From assembly GCF_007676755.1 (NCBI RefSeq), contig NZ_VEBK01000004.1, positions 177,656 to 241,655 of the forward strand: a DNA stretch of 64,000 nucleotides. Reading direction: 5' to 3'. Each line of letters starts with the position of its first letter. Within the stretch, counting starts at the first letter, position 1. The translations under genes and the position numbers were made by a program. Positions 40,659-49,760 of the stretch are shown piece after piece. The notes beneath the pieces were generated by a model. The model did not search any database, had not been told where the DNA came from, and worked only from the letters and a program-made list of their open reading frames with translations. Source of the stretch: Bacillus sp. FJAT-22090 (lineage in GTDB: Bacteria > Bacillota > Bacilli > Bacillales_A > Planococcaceae).

Positions 40659-41843
40659 CTAAACACTGTCGATATGAATAAAGCGCTTAAGATAAACGGA
40701 AAAAACTGTTTTTTCCTCATCGCTCATCACCTGAATTTTACCCTCATGTATTTCAACAATGCTTTTAGCGATTGCAAGTCCCAATCCTGAGCTTTCAGTA
40801 TGCAGACCGCGTGATTTGTCGACTTGATAAAATCTTTCGAATATATGTTGTAAGTCTATAGCAGATATCTGGTTTCCATAACTTGTTACTTCTACTACAA
40901 TGTTATTATTTTTTAAAAAAGCAGAGATATCAATTTGTTTTTTCCTTATTCCATATTTTAAAGCGTTTGACATTAGGTTCTCAAACACACGAATAAGAAG
41001 ATTACCATCTGCTTCCGTAATAAGTTGTTCAGAACTATACGTCTCATTACAAATATACTGCTTCTGTTCTAGCTCAATACGATAATGTTCCACGAGCTGT
41101 CCAAGCATTTCCTTTATGTTTAAAGGTTCCTTTATTACTTTGAGCTGATGATTTTGTACTCTCGTATACTCAAACAAATCCTGAATTAGCCGATGCAATA
41201 AGGTAGATTTCTCATAGGCAATGTCAATGTAATGCCTTAGTTCTACTTCATCTCTATATTTGTCTTCCGTTATAAGTGACAAGTAACCAAGGATGGAAGT
41301 TAAGGGAGTGCGAAGGTCATGGGAGACATTCGTAATGAGTTCGTTTTTTGTCCTCTGAGCCTTCCTTTCTTCCTCTATCAGAGTATCCATTTTACTGAAA
41401 ATCATATTTATACTTTCTGTTAACTGCAACAAATTCCTATCTTGATAAACAGGTTCGAACACCGTACTCGGAATACTTACATATTTTTTTATATCAGTAA
41501 TTAGCTGGTTGAGAGATTTTAGAAATAGTCTACTTTTTTCATGTCGGTAAAACAAGAAAAAGTAAAACATGAATACGATAAAAAAACTTACCTGTTTAAG
41601 AAATACAGACCAAGGGGAATATAGGATATTATAGACTCTCCTCTTACCAAATAAATTTACAAATTCAGTAACCATTCCACTACCAACTACCGAGGAATTA
41701 ATATATCCTACCACAGCATTTTTAATTAAAAACAAAGAAACTACTGACAAAATTGCGGACAGAATTATTCCAGTAATCAGACGCCACTTTGGGAAGAGTC
41801 TAATCTCTATTAATAACGATTTAATAGTCAATTTTATAACCAA
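40659..41843 (-). CDS. sensor histidine kinase (VanS/YclK-like small kinase)
   Basis: 394 residues; TTG start at 41843 overlaps the end of the response regulator gene (another TTG 12 bases on is possible). TM1 about 19-42 and TM2 about 86-105 with a short external loop of about 40 residues. Phospho-acceptor His in LITNVSHDLRTPLTSILGYL; N-box ENLMSNALKYG; G-boxes are reduced: the G1 region reads VEVTSYGNQIS in place of the usual DxGxGI, while G2 SSGLGLAIAKSIVEIHEG is intact. The unusual G1 is shared with VanS-like kinases of some Firmicutes. Partner of the adjacent regulator. Confidence 0.9.
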   Translation of the reverse strand: MVIKLTIKSLLIEIRLFPKWRLITGIILSAILSVVSLFLIKNAVVGYINSSVVGSGMVTEFVNLFGKRRVYNILYSPWSVFLKQVSFFIVFMFYFFLFYRHEKSRLFLKSLNQLITDIKKYVSIPSTVFEPVYQDRNLLQLTESINMIFSKMDTLIEEERKAQRTKNELITNVSHDLRTPLTSILGYLSLITEDKYRDEVELRHYIDIAYEKSTLLHRLIQDLFEYTRVQNHQLKVIKEPLNIKEMLGQLVEHYRIELEQKQYICNETYSSEQLITEADGNLLIRVFENLMSNALKYGIRKKQIDISAFLKNNNIVVEVTSYGNQISAIDLQHIFERFYQVDKSRGLHTESSGLGLAIAKSIVEIHEGKIQVMSDEEKTVFSVYLKRFIHIDSV

Positions 41844-42516
41844 CTCCCCAAACGGTCACAATCAGTTTTTCTCCATTTAATGCACGATCAAGTTTTGCTC
41901 TTAAATTACTTATATGAACCATAACAGTTTTGCTTGAATAGATCTCCTGCTCATTCCAAACCAATTGAAATATATCTTCTGAACTAAATACCCTGCCTGG
42001 TTTATTACATAGCAGGCACAATATATCAAATTCAATTGCAGTCAGTTTCAGCGGATTACTACCAATATACACAGTATGATTTTGTTTGTTTATTTCTAAT
42101 GGACCACAACTTAAGATTTCTTTAGAGGATTCTATATTTCTTTGTAAATACCCTGATCTTCTTAACAATGCTTTCACTCGAGCTATAAGTTCCAATGGAT
42201 TAAAGGGTTTAACCAAGTAATCATCCGCACCTGTTGTAAGACCATATATTTTGTCCATATCCTCCGCTTTTGCACTTAACATTAAAATCGGAATCGTGGG
42301 ATTATCTTGTCGAATTTCACGACAAACTAGAATACCGTCTTTTTTTGGCATCATTACATCTAAAATGATTAAATCGGTCTTATGCCTTGCCAGCATTTTC
42401 ATGCCTTCTTCCCCTTCATGGGCTACGTGAACCTTGTAATGTTCCGCCTCTAAGTAAATCCGCAATAAATTCGTAATATCTTTATCGTCATCTATTATTA
42501 AAATAGCCGCTCTCAC
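41821..42516 (-). CDS. OmpR-family response regulator (VanR-like)
   Basis: 231 residues from GTG with AGGTGGTGATG upstream. Receiver: IIDDDKDITN, Asp in LIILDVMMPKKDG, LSAKAED, LVKPFNPLELIARVKALLRR. Winged helix: KLTAIEFDILCLLCNKPGRV, SSKTVMVHISNLRAKLD, TVWGVGYKIDY. It is the first gene of the regulator-kinase operon and is divergent from a D,D-carboxypeptidase gene, which suggests a cell-wall regulon. Confidence 0.93.
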   Translation of the reverse strand: MRAAILIIDDDKDITNLLRIYLEAEHYKVHVAHEGEEGMKMLARHKTDLIILDVMMPKKDGILVCREIRQDNPTIPILMLSAKAEDMDKIYGLTTGADDYLVKPFNPLELIARVKALLRRSGYLQRNIESSKEILSCGPLEINKQNHTVYIGSNPLKLTAIEFDILCLLCNKPGRVFSSEDIFQLVWNEQEIYSSKTVMVHISNLRAKLDRALNGEKLIVTVWGVGYKIDY

Positions 42517-42694
42517 AAGACATCACCACCTACTTTTTCTAAATTCTTCTTATATTATAAACATAGACTTTTTCGAAAAACTATCTATACCTTAATCTTA
42601 AGAAATTCTTTAACTTTTCTTTCCTTTAAATTAATATCCACTCACTACAATAAAAGAAATGAAAAATTATTCACGAGAAAAGGTGGAGGACCCG

Positions 42695-43648
42695 ATGAAA
42701 CGCAGAAAGCTAAAAAGAAAAACTCGATTACTAATTATTCTTATCTCTTTGTGTGCCTGTTATATAGGCGCATACAAGTTCAGTCAAAGTAACTCAGTCC
42801 AAGGTTTTATAAACGAGATAATAGAGGTATCTGGTCCATTAACAGACTTTACAGATTCATCATTAGAAGCTCCAGACATAAAAGGTCACGCAGCAATTCT
42901 ACTGAATGCATCTACAGGAGAAATATTAATGGAACAAAATGCGGATAACCCTTTTCCTGTAGCAAGCATGTCCAAAATGATGACTGAGTATATAGTACAG
43001 GAGCAAATTAAAAATGGAAGTATGGACTGGGATGATTTGGTAGTAATGTCACACGCTGCGAACAACATGGATCCTCAAGCGGTGAAAATTTATGTCAAAG
43101 AAAATGATTTACTAACAGTTCGTGATTTATATAATGCGATGGTCATTTATTCTGCAAATAACGCTACTATAGCTTTGGCAGAGCATATAGCAGGATCAGA
43201 AAGAAAATTTGCTAAGCTAATGAATAATAAGGCTAATAAAATTGGCCTTTCTTCCAAAACGAATTTTGTAAACTCTACGGGCTTATTTAATACAGATGGT
43301 TCTGAAAACGTTATGACAGCTAGAGACGCAGCATTATTAGCTAGCCAATTATTAAGTGATTTCCCAGATGTACTCAACACAACCAAAATGCTTGAATACA
43401 AATTAGCTTACGATGGGACAACCTTAAAGAATTCGAATGCAATGCTTGATCCCCAAAATCGAAATTTATACGATAACCTGGTAGATGGATTAAAAACGGG
43501 TTTTACTGAAACTGCAGGATATTGCTTTACAGGGACTGCACGGAAAGGGGATAAACGACTCATCTCGGTGGTGATGGGTACTAAAAGCGACGATGCTCGT
43601 TTTCTTGAAACACAGAAACTACTCTCATTTGGATTTGGACGTTTTTAA
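42695..43648 (+). CDS. serine-type D-Ala-D-Ala carboxypeptidase (PBP5-like, peptidase S11)
   Basis: Removes the terminal D-Ala from peptidoglycan stem peptides outside the cell. The ATG at 42695 follows GGTGGAGG; an upstream ATG (42659) has no site. 317 residues with an N-terminal signal/anchor (LLIILISLCACYIGAYKF). Active-site motifs: S91-M-S-K94 in PVASMSKMMTEY, S153-A-N155 in YSANNATIAL, and K-T-G in DGLKTGFTETAGYCF. The C-terminal PBP5 stalk domain and membrane helix are missing, so this is a short form, probably held by its N-terminal anchor. Divergent from a VanRS-like pair. Confidence 0.94.
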   Translation: MKRRKLKRKTRLLIILISLCACYIGAYKFSQSNSVQGFINEIIEVSGPLTDFTDSSLEAPDIKGHAAILLNASTGEILMEQNADNPFPVASMSKMMTEYIVQEQIKNGSMDWDDLVVMSHAANNMDPQAVKIYVKENDLLTVRDLYNAMVIYSANNATIALAEHIAGSERKFAKLMNNKANKIGLSSKTNFVNSTGLFNTDGSENVMTARDAALLASQLLSDFPDVLNTTKMLEYKLAYDGTTLKNSNAMLDPQNRNLYDNLVDGLKTGFTETAGYCFTGTARKGDKRLISVVMGTKSDDARFLETQKLLSFGFGRF

Positions 43649-43957
43649 TTGATCAAAACAGAAAATAATTAAAAGAGGCGGTCGGATTGAATGCTGCACC
43701 GTTAGCAATTCAATTCCAACTGCCTTTTTGATTTTATAACTCCGCTTGAGTCCCCTTTCAGATCTCCCCCCAAATGCACTTGCGTTCTTATACTTTTTAT
43801 CCATTAAAATTTAGGAAACAGGTAAGGAAGAACAATTGTCTCTTATTTTAGGCTTAATAAAATTCGATAAAGTGTGCATTTTTCTACAAGCGAGCCGAAA
43901 CACAAAACATGTGCGGTAGAATAAGATGGATAATCAACAGACAAGATAAAATACTTA
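43649..43957. other. intergenic region, 309 bases
   Basis: Holds one imperfect hairpin directly after the carboxypeptidase gene (43672-43727, GGCGGTCGGATTGAAT with ATTCAATTCCAACTGCC-like arms, then TTTTTG), taken as its terminator. The rest (43730-43957) shows no gene or clear signal. Confidence 0.6.
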
Positions 43958-44578
43958 TTAAGTTTCTCTATTTTTCTTCGCCATCAATTGTGCCATTTGT
44001 TTTGAGTCTAAATCGTCTTCCTCCTGTAGCTTTTCAATGATATTATGATAATCTTTTTCATTACGATTCTGACTTAATTTGTAGGCAGCTTGAATTTCTT
44101 TCACTTTAATTTTAAAACCTACGATTCCTTTTAATTCTTTTTCTAACACTTGCGGAGAAAGAGTGTCCCATAAAACTGGATTTTCACGATGTTGTTCGTA
44201 TTTTTGCAGCAGCCTTGTAAGCTCTTGTTGTAACTCCTCTTCATTCATAATACTAGCTGATCCATACATATGTACTGCCTGATAATTCCATGTTGGAACA
44301 TTTTCATGCTCATACCAAGAGGACGAGATATAAGCATGTGGTCCTTGAAACATAACTAAAATGTCTTCCTCATTTTCAAAGGTTCTCCATTGTGGATTCC
44401 CATACGCCAAATGTCCAGTTATATAGTAATCCTCCTCTATCTTACTGAGACTCAAAGGTAAATGAGTAGCAATCGGTTTCCCCTTTCTAGTTGTAACGAT
44501 TGTACCAAAGGAGTTCTGTTGAACAAACTCACTAATTTCATTTACATCTGTGGCTTTAAAATATTTTGGGACATACAT
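43958..44578 (-). CDS. paiB: FMN-binding split-barrel protein, PaiB family
   Basis: 206 residues. MYVPKYFKATDVNEISEFVQ at the N-terminus, GTIVTTRKGKPIATHLPL, GHLAYGNPQWRTF, ILVMFQGPHAYISSSWYEHE and NVPTWNYQAVHMYG are the diagnostic PaiB motifs of the FMN-binding split-barrel fold. In B. subtilis PaiB acts with the acetyltransferase PaiA and affects sporulation and degradative enzyme genes; paiA is not adjacent here. GGAGGAAG precedes ATG. Confidence 0.92.
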   Translation of the reverse strand: MYVPKYFKATDVNEISEFVQQNSFGTIVTTRKGKPIATHLPLSLSKIEEDYYITGHLAYGNPQWRTFENEEDILVMFQGPHAYISSSWYEHENVPTWNYQAVHMYGSASIMNEEELQQELTRLLQKYEQHRENPVLWDTLSPQVLEKELKGIVGFKIKVKEIQAAYKLSQNRNEKDYHNIIEKLQEEDDLDSKQMAQLMAKKNRET

Positions 44579-44682
44579 ATTAGCTTCCTCCTCAGTTCAT
44601 ATATGCAATGCGATTTAAATTAATCATATAATACAAACCGACATCTAAACAGATACGTTATGTAAAAATTCTATTTTCATAA

Positions 44683-44735
44683 AAAAGGGTACAGCCAAAG
44701 TAATATTTACTTCTTTGACAGTACCCTTTTTTTAG
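44683..44735 (-). terminator. terminator of the copper-binding protein gene
   Basis: AAAAGGGTAC and GTACCCTTTT arms with an inner CAAAG/CTTTG stem between the paiB and four-helix protein genes. Confidence 0.85.
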
Positions 44736-44753
44736 TTGAATTTATAATCTTTC

Positions 44754-45080
44754 TTACTTACTCATTTCACGACATGCTACGGCACATTTTCTGCATGCCT
44801 CGGCACATTTTTGACAGTGATCATGTTCATGCTTCTCACATTCTTCTGCACAACTTTCACAAATATCCGCACAAAGCTTGCAAATTTCTTCCAAAAATGG
44901 GCTATTCGTGGTCATTGCTTGTATGGTAAACGCACATATATCTGCACAAGCACGATCTAATCGGATACATTCTACCATCATGTTAACATTGTCTTCTTTT
45001 AAACAAGCATCAAAGCATGTATTACATGCCTCTAAACATTCTAAACAAGCCTTAAGACATTCTTCATATTTTGGATTCAT
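44754..45080 (-). CDS. yhjQ: four-helix-bundle copper-binding protein (YhjQ-like, Csp family)
   Basis: 108 residues with 19 cysteines arranged as C-x-x-C or C-x-x-x-C along four helices (YEECLKACLECLEACNTCFD, CIRLDRACADICAF, CKLCADICESCAEECEKH, HCQKCAEACRKCAVACREM). This is the DUF326/Csp fold, in which inward-facing thiolates store many Cu(I) ions. There is no signal peptide, so it is a cytosolic form. It lies 69 bases downstream of a YdhK-like lipoprotein gene in the same direction; both are copper-linked in other Bacillales. Confidence 0.92.
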   Translation of the reverse strand: MNPKYEECLKACLECLEACNTCFDACLKEDNVNMMVECIRLDRACADICAFTIQAMTTNSPFLEEICKLCADICESCAEECEKHEHDHCQKCAEACRKCAVACREMSK

Positions 45081-45148
45081 CGAAACACCTCCTACATATA
45101 ATTATCTGTCATTAGTATCATTTTTCCCCTAGCGTAATAGGTTCAAAC

Positions 45149-45733
45149 CTATTTAGGAGTTAGTTCACTTTCTGTTACCCATTTATGGTTTTTTACCACT
45201 TCCCCGCCGGTAGTCGGGGTGTAATCTATCATGTATACAGTTGTTTGTTCGGCTCTATCTATTTCTCCAGTAGCACCTTTCATGCCTGTCATGTGATCAG
45301 CCTCAATGGTAACTTTTGTCCCGGGTGCTAATACTTTTTCTCCCGCATCTTTAATCTCTTCTTGAATAACCCATTTATGATTGTCCACTTTTTCTCCACC
45401 ATGGGTAGGAGTGTAGGAAATGACATAGGCAGTGGTATCATAAGCACCAACAACAGTTGCTTCCGCACCTTGCATTCCTTCCATATGGCCTGTTTTAAGA
45501 ATGACTTTGCTTCCTACTTCAAAGGTAGGATTCTTCGCTTCACCCAAACCCTTAGGAACTTCACCTGTATTTGTATGGTTCATATCCGAATGAGGCATGT
45601 CTACATTTTCTTCTGTATTAACATTCACGTTACTTTCTTCCTCTGTACTTATCTCTTTTTTACTACTATTACATGCCGATAATGTAAATGCAGTTGCAAA
45701 CGAAATAAATCCAATTATTATTTTCCTCATCAT
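45149..45733 (-). CDS. ydhK: YdhK-family lipoprotein with two DUF1541 domains
   Basis: 194 residues. Lipoprotein signal (IIIGFISFATAFTLSAC, lipobox LSAC), then a low-complexity Glu/Asn/Val and Met/His-rich linker (VDMPHSDMNHTN) that could bind metal, then two copies of the DUF1541 domain. Each contains GHMEGMQGAEATVVGAYDTT or the equivalent DHMTGMKGATGEIDRAEQTT, then YVISYTPTHGGEKVDNHKWV or YMIDYTPTTGGEVVKNHKWV. Extracellular, membrane-anchored. YdhK genes often sit next to copper genes; here the neighbour is a Cu-storage-type protein. Function not proven. Confidence 0.92.
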   Translation of the reverse strand: MMRKIIIGFISFATAFTLSACNSSKKEISTEEESNVNVNTEENVDMPHSDMNHTNTGEVPKGLGEAKNPTFEVGSKVILKTGHMEGMQGAEATVVGAYDTTAYVISYTPTHGGEKVDNHKWVIQEEIKDAGEKVLAPGTKVTIEADHMTGMKGATGEIDRAEQTTVYMIDYTPTTGGEVVKNHKWVTESELTPK

Positions 45734-46035
45734 TATCCTCCTAATTCCTAGTCTCCTCTTTGTTTAACCATTCCCTTTCCCAATTATTCGTAAACAGTTG
45801 ACCAGTTGGGGTCATTTTTTCAATCCTCAACGTCTCTTTGTTTACAAGGATATGTCCTATTTGAGGAAACAATAAAAATATATGTCTAAACTATGAACAC
45901 TCTTTTTTTCTTAGAGACAAAAAACTCTTACATCATAGAGAATTGTTTTGCTATACTAACCAACAGACTAATTGGTATGTTTTTGTATTTTAGCCTATTG
46001 CTAAGGTCTAAATAAGTTTTGAGAGGAAGGCATAT
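45734..46035. other. intergenic region between divergent genes, 302 bases
   Basis: Must contain the promoters of the ydhK-type operon and of the DUF2798 gene. An inverted repeat CAGTTGACCAGTTGGGG-like segment is near 45793-45812. No gene or defined operator can be named. Confidence 0.5.
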
Positions 46036-46539
46036 ATGAAACAAGAAGCAAGATTACCTAGAAACGGCAAGGAAGGTGCATTGTATGGTGCGATTATTTG
46101 TACATTGACAGTTCTATTTATGACTTCCTTAAATATCATTCTAGCAGTCGGTGATTTTAATAAAGAGGTTGCCTTTACAATACTTAAGGCGTTACCGATT
46201 ATTTGGATTATTGTCATGATTATTGAGCCAGTTCTTATTGGCCGAATTGCAGAAAAACTGGTTGTTAAATTTACAGAACCAACAGATAGCTTTAATGCTA
46301 AAATTCTATTTCGCATCTTATTTACTGTATTAGGAATGTCCATTACCATGACGATTATCGGTGACATTGTAGGAAATGGTTTTCATTCAGAAATTTTTAG
46401 CAACTTCTTATCAAATTGGCCAAGAAATTTCTTGGTCGTCCTTATTGCAGAAAGCTTAGTAATTCAACCAATTGCACGATTTGCAATGGTTAAATTACAT
46501 GCCGCTCAGGATAGAAAAAATCAGGTCATTACGATGTGA
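46036..46539 (+). CDS. DUF2798 membrane protein
   Basis: 167 residues with four TM helices in two similar halves: ALYGAIICTLTVLFMTSLNI and ILKALPIIWIIVMIIEPVLI, then ILFRILFTVLGMSITMTIIG and FLVVLIAESLVIQPIARF. The two-helix repeat with I-x-P-x-x-x-x-x-A at the ends is the DUF2798 pattern, here duplicated. GAGAGGAAGG precedes ATG. Function unknown. A strong terminator follows. Confidence 0.85.
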   Translation: MKQEARLPRNGKEGALYGAIICTLTVLFMTSLNIILAVGDFNKEVAFTILKALPIIWIIVMIIEPVLIGRIAEKLVVKFTEPTDSFNAKILFRILFTVLGMSITMTIIGDIVGNGFHSEIFSNFLSNWPRNFLVVLIAESLVIQPIARFAMVKLHAAQDRKNQVITM

Positions 46540-46547
46540 AAGTTAAA

Positions 46548-46592
46548 AAGAGGGACAGTATGTAGCAAGCCACATACCGTCCCTCTTTTTTG
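46548..46592 (+). terminator. intrinsic terminator
   Basis: AGAGGGACAGTATGT with ACATACCGTCCCTCT, one mismatch, followed by TTTTTTG. Confidence 0.93.
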
Positions 46593-46627
46593 TTATTGCT
46601 GTCGTCTGCCTTCGTTTTGCCTTGTTA

Positions 46628-47371
46628 TCAATGTGCAGTATACCCGCCATCAACTAGTAGCGTTGTGCCATTTACAAAACTAGCATCATCACTTGCTAAA
46701 AATAACACTGCTTTTGCTATTTCTTCTGGTTTTCCAAGTCTTCCTTGTGGATGAAGAGACGCTAAGTATTCCTTCGTTTGGGAATCGACCGCAGCAAGTA
46801 ATGGTGTTTCAATATACCCTGGACAAATCGCATTAATACGTATCCCATCTTTTGCATAAGCTGTACATAGATTTTGAGTTAAGAGCTTAACTCCACCTTT
46901 GGCAGCAGAATATGCAGTTGGGTTTGGTAACGAAACAAAGCTATGAATCGAACCAGCATTAACAATGACACCACCTGTTCCTTGTTTAAGAAACTGCTCG
47001 ATTGCATACTTATCAGAAAGGAAAACACCCGATAAGTTAATATCGATCGTTCTTTTCCACTTTTCATAGGATAATTCATGAGCAGGGGCATCATCAGCCA
47101 CTCCGGCATTTGCATACATAATATCAAGCCTGCCGTATTTATTTACAGTTTCACTAATCATATGTTTAATTTGGTCTTCGCTAGTTACATCCGTTTCTAC
47201 GAATAGAGTATCCTGTCCTTTTGTATTTAATTCTTCTGAAATACTTTTGCCACGTTGAGAAAAATCGGCAATGACTACTTTTGCTCCTTCTTCAGCAAAT
47301 AGACGTACTGTTGCTTCACCTATTCCACTTGCTCCACCTGTAACAATCGCTACTTTGTCTGTTAATCTCAT
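46628..47371 (-). CDS. short-chain dehydrogenase/reductase
   Basis: 247-residue classical SDR. NAD(P) loop TGGASGIGEA (about 12-21), D after beta-2 (VVIADFS) favouring NAD, NAG motif YANAGVAD, catalytic Ser in NAGSIHSF, Tyr-x-x-x-Lys in AYSAAKGGV, and PGYIETPL. Related to glucose/alcohol-type dehydrogenases; substrate unknown. It follows the AraC regulator gene in the same direction, with 113 bases between. Confidence 0.92.
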   Translation of the reverse strand: MRLTDKVAIVTGGASGIGEATVRLFAEEGAKVVIADFSQRGKSISEELNTKGQDTLFVETDVTSEDQIKHMISETVNKYGRLDIMYANAGVADDAPAHELSYEKWKRTIDINLSGVFLSDKYAIEQFLKQGTGGVIVNAGSIHSFVSLPNPTAYSAAKGGVKLLTQNLCTAYAKDGIRINAICPGYIETPLLAAVDSQTKEYLASLHPQGRLGKPEEIAKAVLFLASDDASFVNGTTLLVDGGYTAH

Positions 47372-47484
47372 CTTAATCTCTCCATTCCATGAAACGAATA
47401 ATTATAATTCACTTCTTCCTATCTGCTACATGTGGAAACTACACAGTCTAAATTATTCTTCTCCAGTCATGTTGATTTAATACC

Positions 47485-48717
47485 CTAAGTAGGATTGTTC
47501 CTAAACTGCCTTGGTGTTAAACCAGTGTATTTTTTAAAAACTTTTATAAAATAACTTTGATCGTTAAAGTTTAGCCAAGTGCTTATTTCTGAAGTTGAAT
47601 AATTCGTTAAAAGTAACAGTCTCTTCGCTTCCTCTATACGTTGTCGCTGAATATACTCACTTATTGGCATACCAACTTCTTTTTTAAAAAGAGATGATAA
47701 ATAATTTGGACTTAAACTACATATTTCTGAAAGCTCATCAAGCGTGATATCCCCATACAAATGCTTAAAAATATAATCTCGACATGTAGTGATTGCTGCA
47801 GAATACTTCTCTATATTCAATTGATGCACTCGTTTCGTAAAATCTATTATCGCTTCTTCCATTAAGTTTAATATCGCCTTTAGGTTTCTTAATTCCTCAA
47901 GTTGTTGAATGTAAAAATCACTTAAGGTAAATGCTGTTTCCTCATTTAAGCCACCTTCAATTGAAGCTCTGCAAACAAGCGCGATTCCAGTTATCATTAA
48001 ATTTTTTTCACTTCTTAAGCGGTTTCGCTTCGATAATAAGCCCAATTCTGCCTCTCCTACAATAGAGTAGTCAAAGGTATCCTTTAATTTGTCTAATCGC
48101 CCATTCTTGACATAATCAAGCAAAACCCTTTCGTATGAAAGATTTGAATGGAAAATGAAATTCATTCTTCCTTTAGAAAGCTCGAGTTCCAATTCTTCCG
48201 ATTCCATCACGTCATGACTTAACGCCTTGTTGTTTTGTACAACAATCGTTTCCTCTAACATTTTACGATACGCTAAATAATAAACCAAAAGGCTAATTGC
48301 TAGAAGTTGTTGTTTATCTATAATTGGGACGAATCGATAATATTCTAGGAGCTTTCCTTTATTCACGTTTCCTTTAAAAATATCCAGGATCTTGGAAATA
48401 TCTTCTTCGGATATTTCCGACTCCAGTGTAGGTCCAACAATAATAGTTCCCAAAAATTGATTGGTTTCTCTAAGATTGATAAAAAAACAATTCAAATTTG
48501 AATTCGAGAAGAAGATAGGAAAATCATGTGGGTCCTCCTCGTAACTATATACTCTGATCTGCTCTTTGAATGGCTCATAGTATGGATTTTTCCGCAGTTC
48601 TGTTTTTGAAAGCTCATATTCAAATTCGCCAAATTGATTGACATAATAAACAGGGATTTGATGAATGTCATAAATAAGCTGACAAATAAATTGTAAATCC
48701 TCTTTGAATACTTTCAT
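47485..48717 (-). CDS. AraC family transcriptional regulator
   Basis: 410 residues from the ATG at 48717, behind AAGGAG; a GTG at 48738 is in frame but overlaps that site. The C-terminal 100 residues hold two helix-turn-helix units: ITLDELSEICSLSPNYLSSL, FKKEVGMPISEYIQRQRIEE, then YSTSEISTWLNFNDQSYFIK and VFKKYTGLTPRQFRNN. The N-terminal 300 residues are a sensor region I do not recognise. It sits between two SDR genes, one in the same direction and one divergent, and is their likely activator. Confidence 0.92.
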   Translation of the reverse strand: MKVFKEDLQFICQLIYDIHQIPVYYVNQFGEFEYELSKTELRKNPYYEPFKEQIRVYSYEEDPHDFPIFFSNSNLNCFFINLRETNQFLGTIIVGPTLESEISEEDISKILDIFKGNVNKGKLLEYYRFVPIIDKQQLLAISLLVYYLAYRKMLEETIVVQNNKALSHDVMESEELELELSKGRMNFIFHSNLSYERVLLDYVKNGRLDKLKDTFDYSIVGEAELGLLSKRNRLRSEKNLMITGIALVCRASIEGGLNEETAFTLSDFYIQQLEELRNLKAILNLMEEAIIDFTKRVHQLNIEKYSAAITTCRDYIFKHLYGDITLDELSEICSLSPNYLSSLFKKEVGMPISEYIQRQRIEEAKRLLLLTNYSTSEISTWLNFNDQSYFIKVFKKYTGLTPRQFRNNPT

Positions 48718-48864
48718 CTGCGTATATTCTCCTTCCACTTTTCACCGGTTACATTCTATTAATAATAAAAAAGTACCATTATCCGTAAGATACTACAATC
48801 AATAATTCTTTAGGCGCTATAAAATAAGAGCTGTAAGATATTAAAAAACAAAGGGGAGCTAAAC

Positions 48865-49623
48865 ATGGAATTAACAAACAAAATTGCATTAATTACCGGT
48901 GCTGGAAGTGGAATCGGAAGAGCAAGCAGTTTGAAACTTGCTCAAAACGGCGCAACTGTTGTATTAGTAGATTACAATAAGGAAACAGGTGAAGAAACAT
49001 TAAAGCTAATTAAAGAGCAAGGTGGCGAAGGAATCTTCGTTCCAGCCGATGTATCTAAAAGTGAAGATGTGCAAAACTATGTAAATAAAGCAGTTGAAGT
49101 CTACGGACGTATCGATATATTTTTCAATAATGCAGGTGTAATCCAAAAATTCGCACCTTTTACGACAGTAGAAGAATCTGAATTTGATCGTATTATGAAT
49201 ATCAATGTAAAAGGAGTATTCCTTGGATTGAAATACGTGTTGAAAGTTATGGAAGAGCAAGGAAGCGGATCTATTATTAATACTGCTTCTACTGCCGGAG
49301 TTCGTCCTGAACATAGCGTAGCTGTATATTCTGCAAGCAAACATGCAGTTATAGGCTTAACTAAGGGTGCTGCGATGGAATATGCAAAAAAAGGAATTCG
49401 TATTAATGCCCTTTGTCCAGGTGGCGTTCAAACGGCGCTAACAGCAGGTGTTGCTGACCAGTTTGCAAAAGGTGGTTATATTCCTGAAGAGATTTCAAAT
49501 ATGAGAATGGGACGATATGCTGAGCCGCAAGAACTAGCAGAAATGGTAGCTTTCTTAGCTTCAGATAAAGCGAGCTATATGACTGGCTCGGTAGTACTTG
49601 TAGATGGCGGGTTAACGTTATAA
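48865..49623 (+). CDS. short-chain dehydrogenase/reductase
   Basis: 252-residue classical SDR. TGAGSGIGRA loop (about 11-20), VVLVDYN with the NAD-preferring Asp, NNAGV, Ser in NTASTAGV, YSASKHAVIG catalytic Tyr and Lys, then PGGVQTALTAG. Similar to 2,5-dichloro-cyclohexadiene-diol/glucose dehydrogenase-type SDRs; the substrate is not evident. Divergent from the AraC regulator. It is only moderately similar to the other SDR (46628-47371), so the pair is not a recent duplication. AAAGGGGAG precedes ATG. Confidence 0.92.
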   Translation: MELTNKIALITGAGSGIGRASSLKLAQNGATVVLVDYNKETGEETLKLIKEQGGEGIFVPADVSKSEDVQNYVNKAVEVYGRIDIFFNNAGVIQKFAPFTTVEESEFDRIMNINVKGVFLGLKYVLKVMEEQGSGSIINTASTAGVRPEHSVAVYSASKHAVIGLTKGAAMEYAKKGIRINALCPGGVQTALTAGVADQFAKGGYIPEEISNMRMGRYAEPQELAEMVAFLASDKASYMTGSVVLVDGGLTL

Positions 49624-49649
49624 TCTATTTGGATAACCGTAAAAATAAA

Positions 49650-49690
49650 CAGCTTGTGATTATTTTTAAATAATCGCAAGCTGTTTATTT
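49650..49690 (+). terminator. intrinsic terminator
   Basis: AAACAGCTTGTGATTATTT with AAATAATCGCAAGCTGTTT, one G-U-type mismatch, followed by ATTTTA. Confidence 0.92.
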
Positions 49691-49760
49691 TACTTTCCAA
49701 TTCTGAAAACCATTATTCCATCGCCGAAACTATGTTAGTTGATTTTCTTCTACGATCTGA

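Noticed and set aside
40659..43648. Glycopeptide (van) resistance cluster
   Set aside because: Only a VanRS-like pair and a common PBP5-type carboxypeptidase are present; no ligase, dehydrogenase or D,D-dipeptidase genes.
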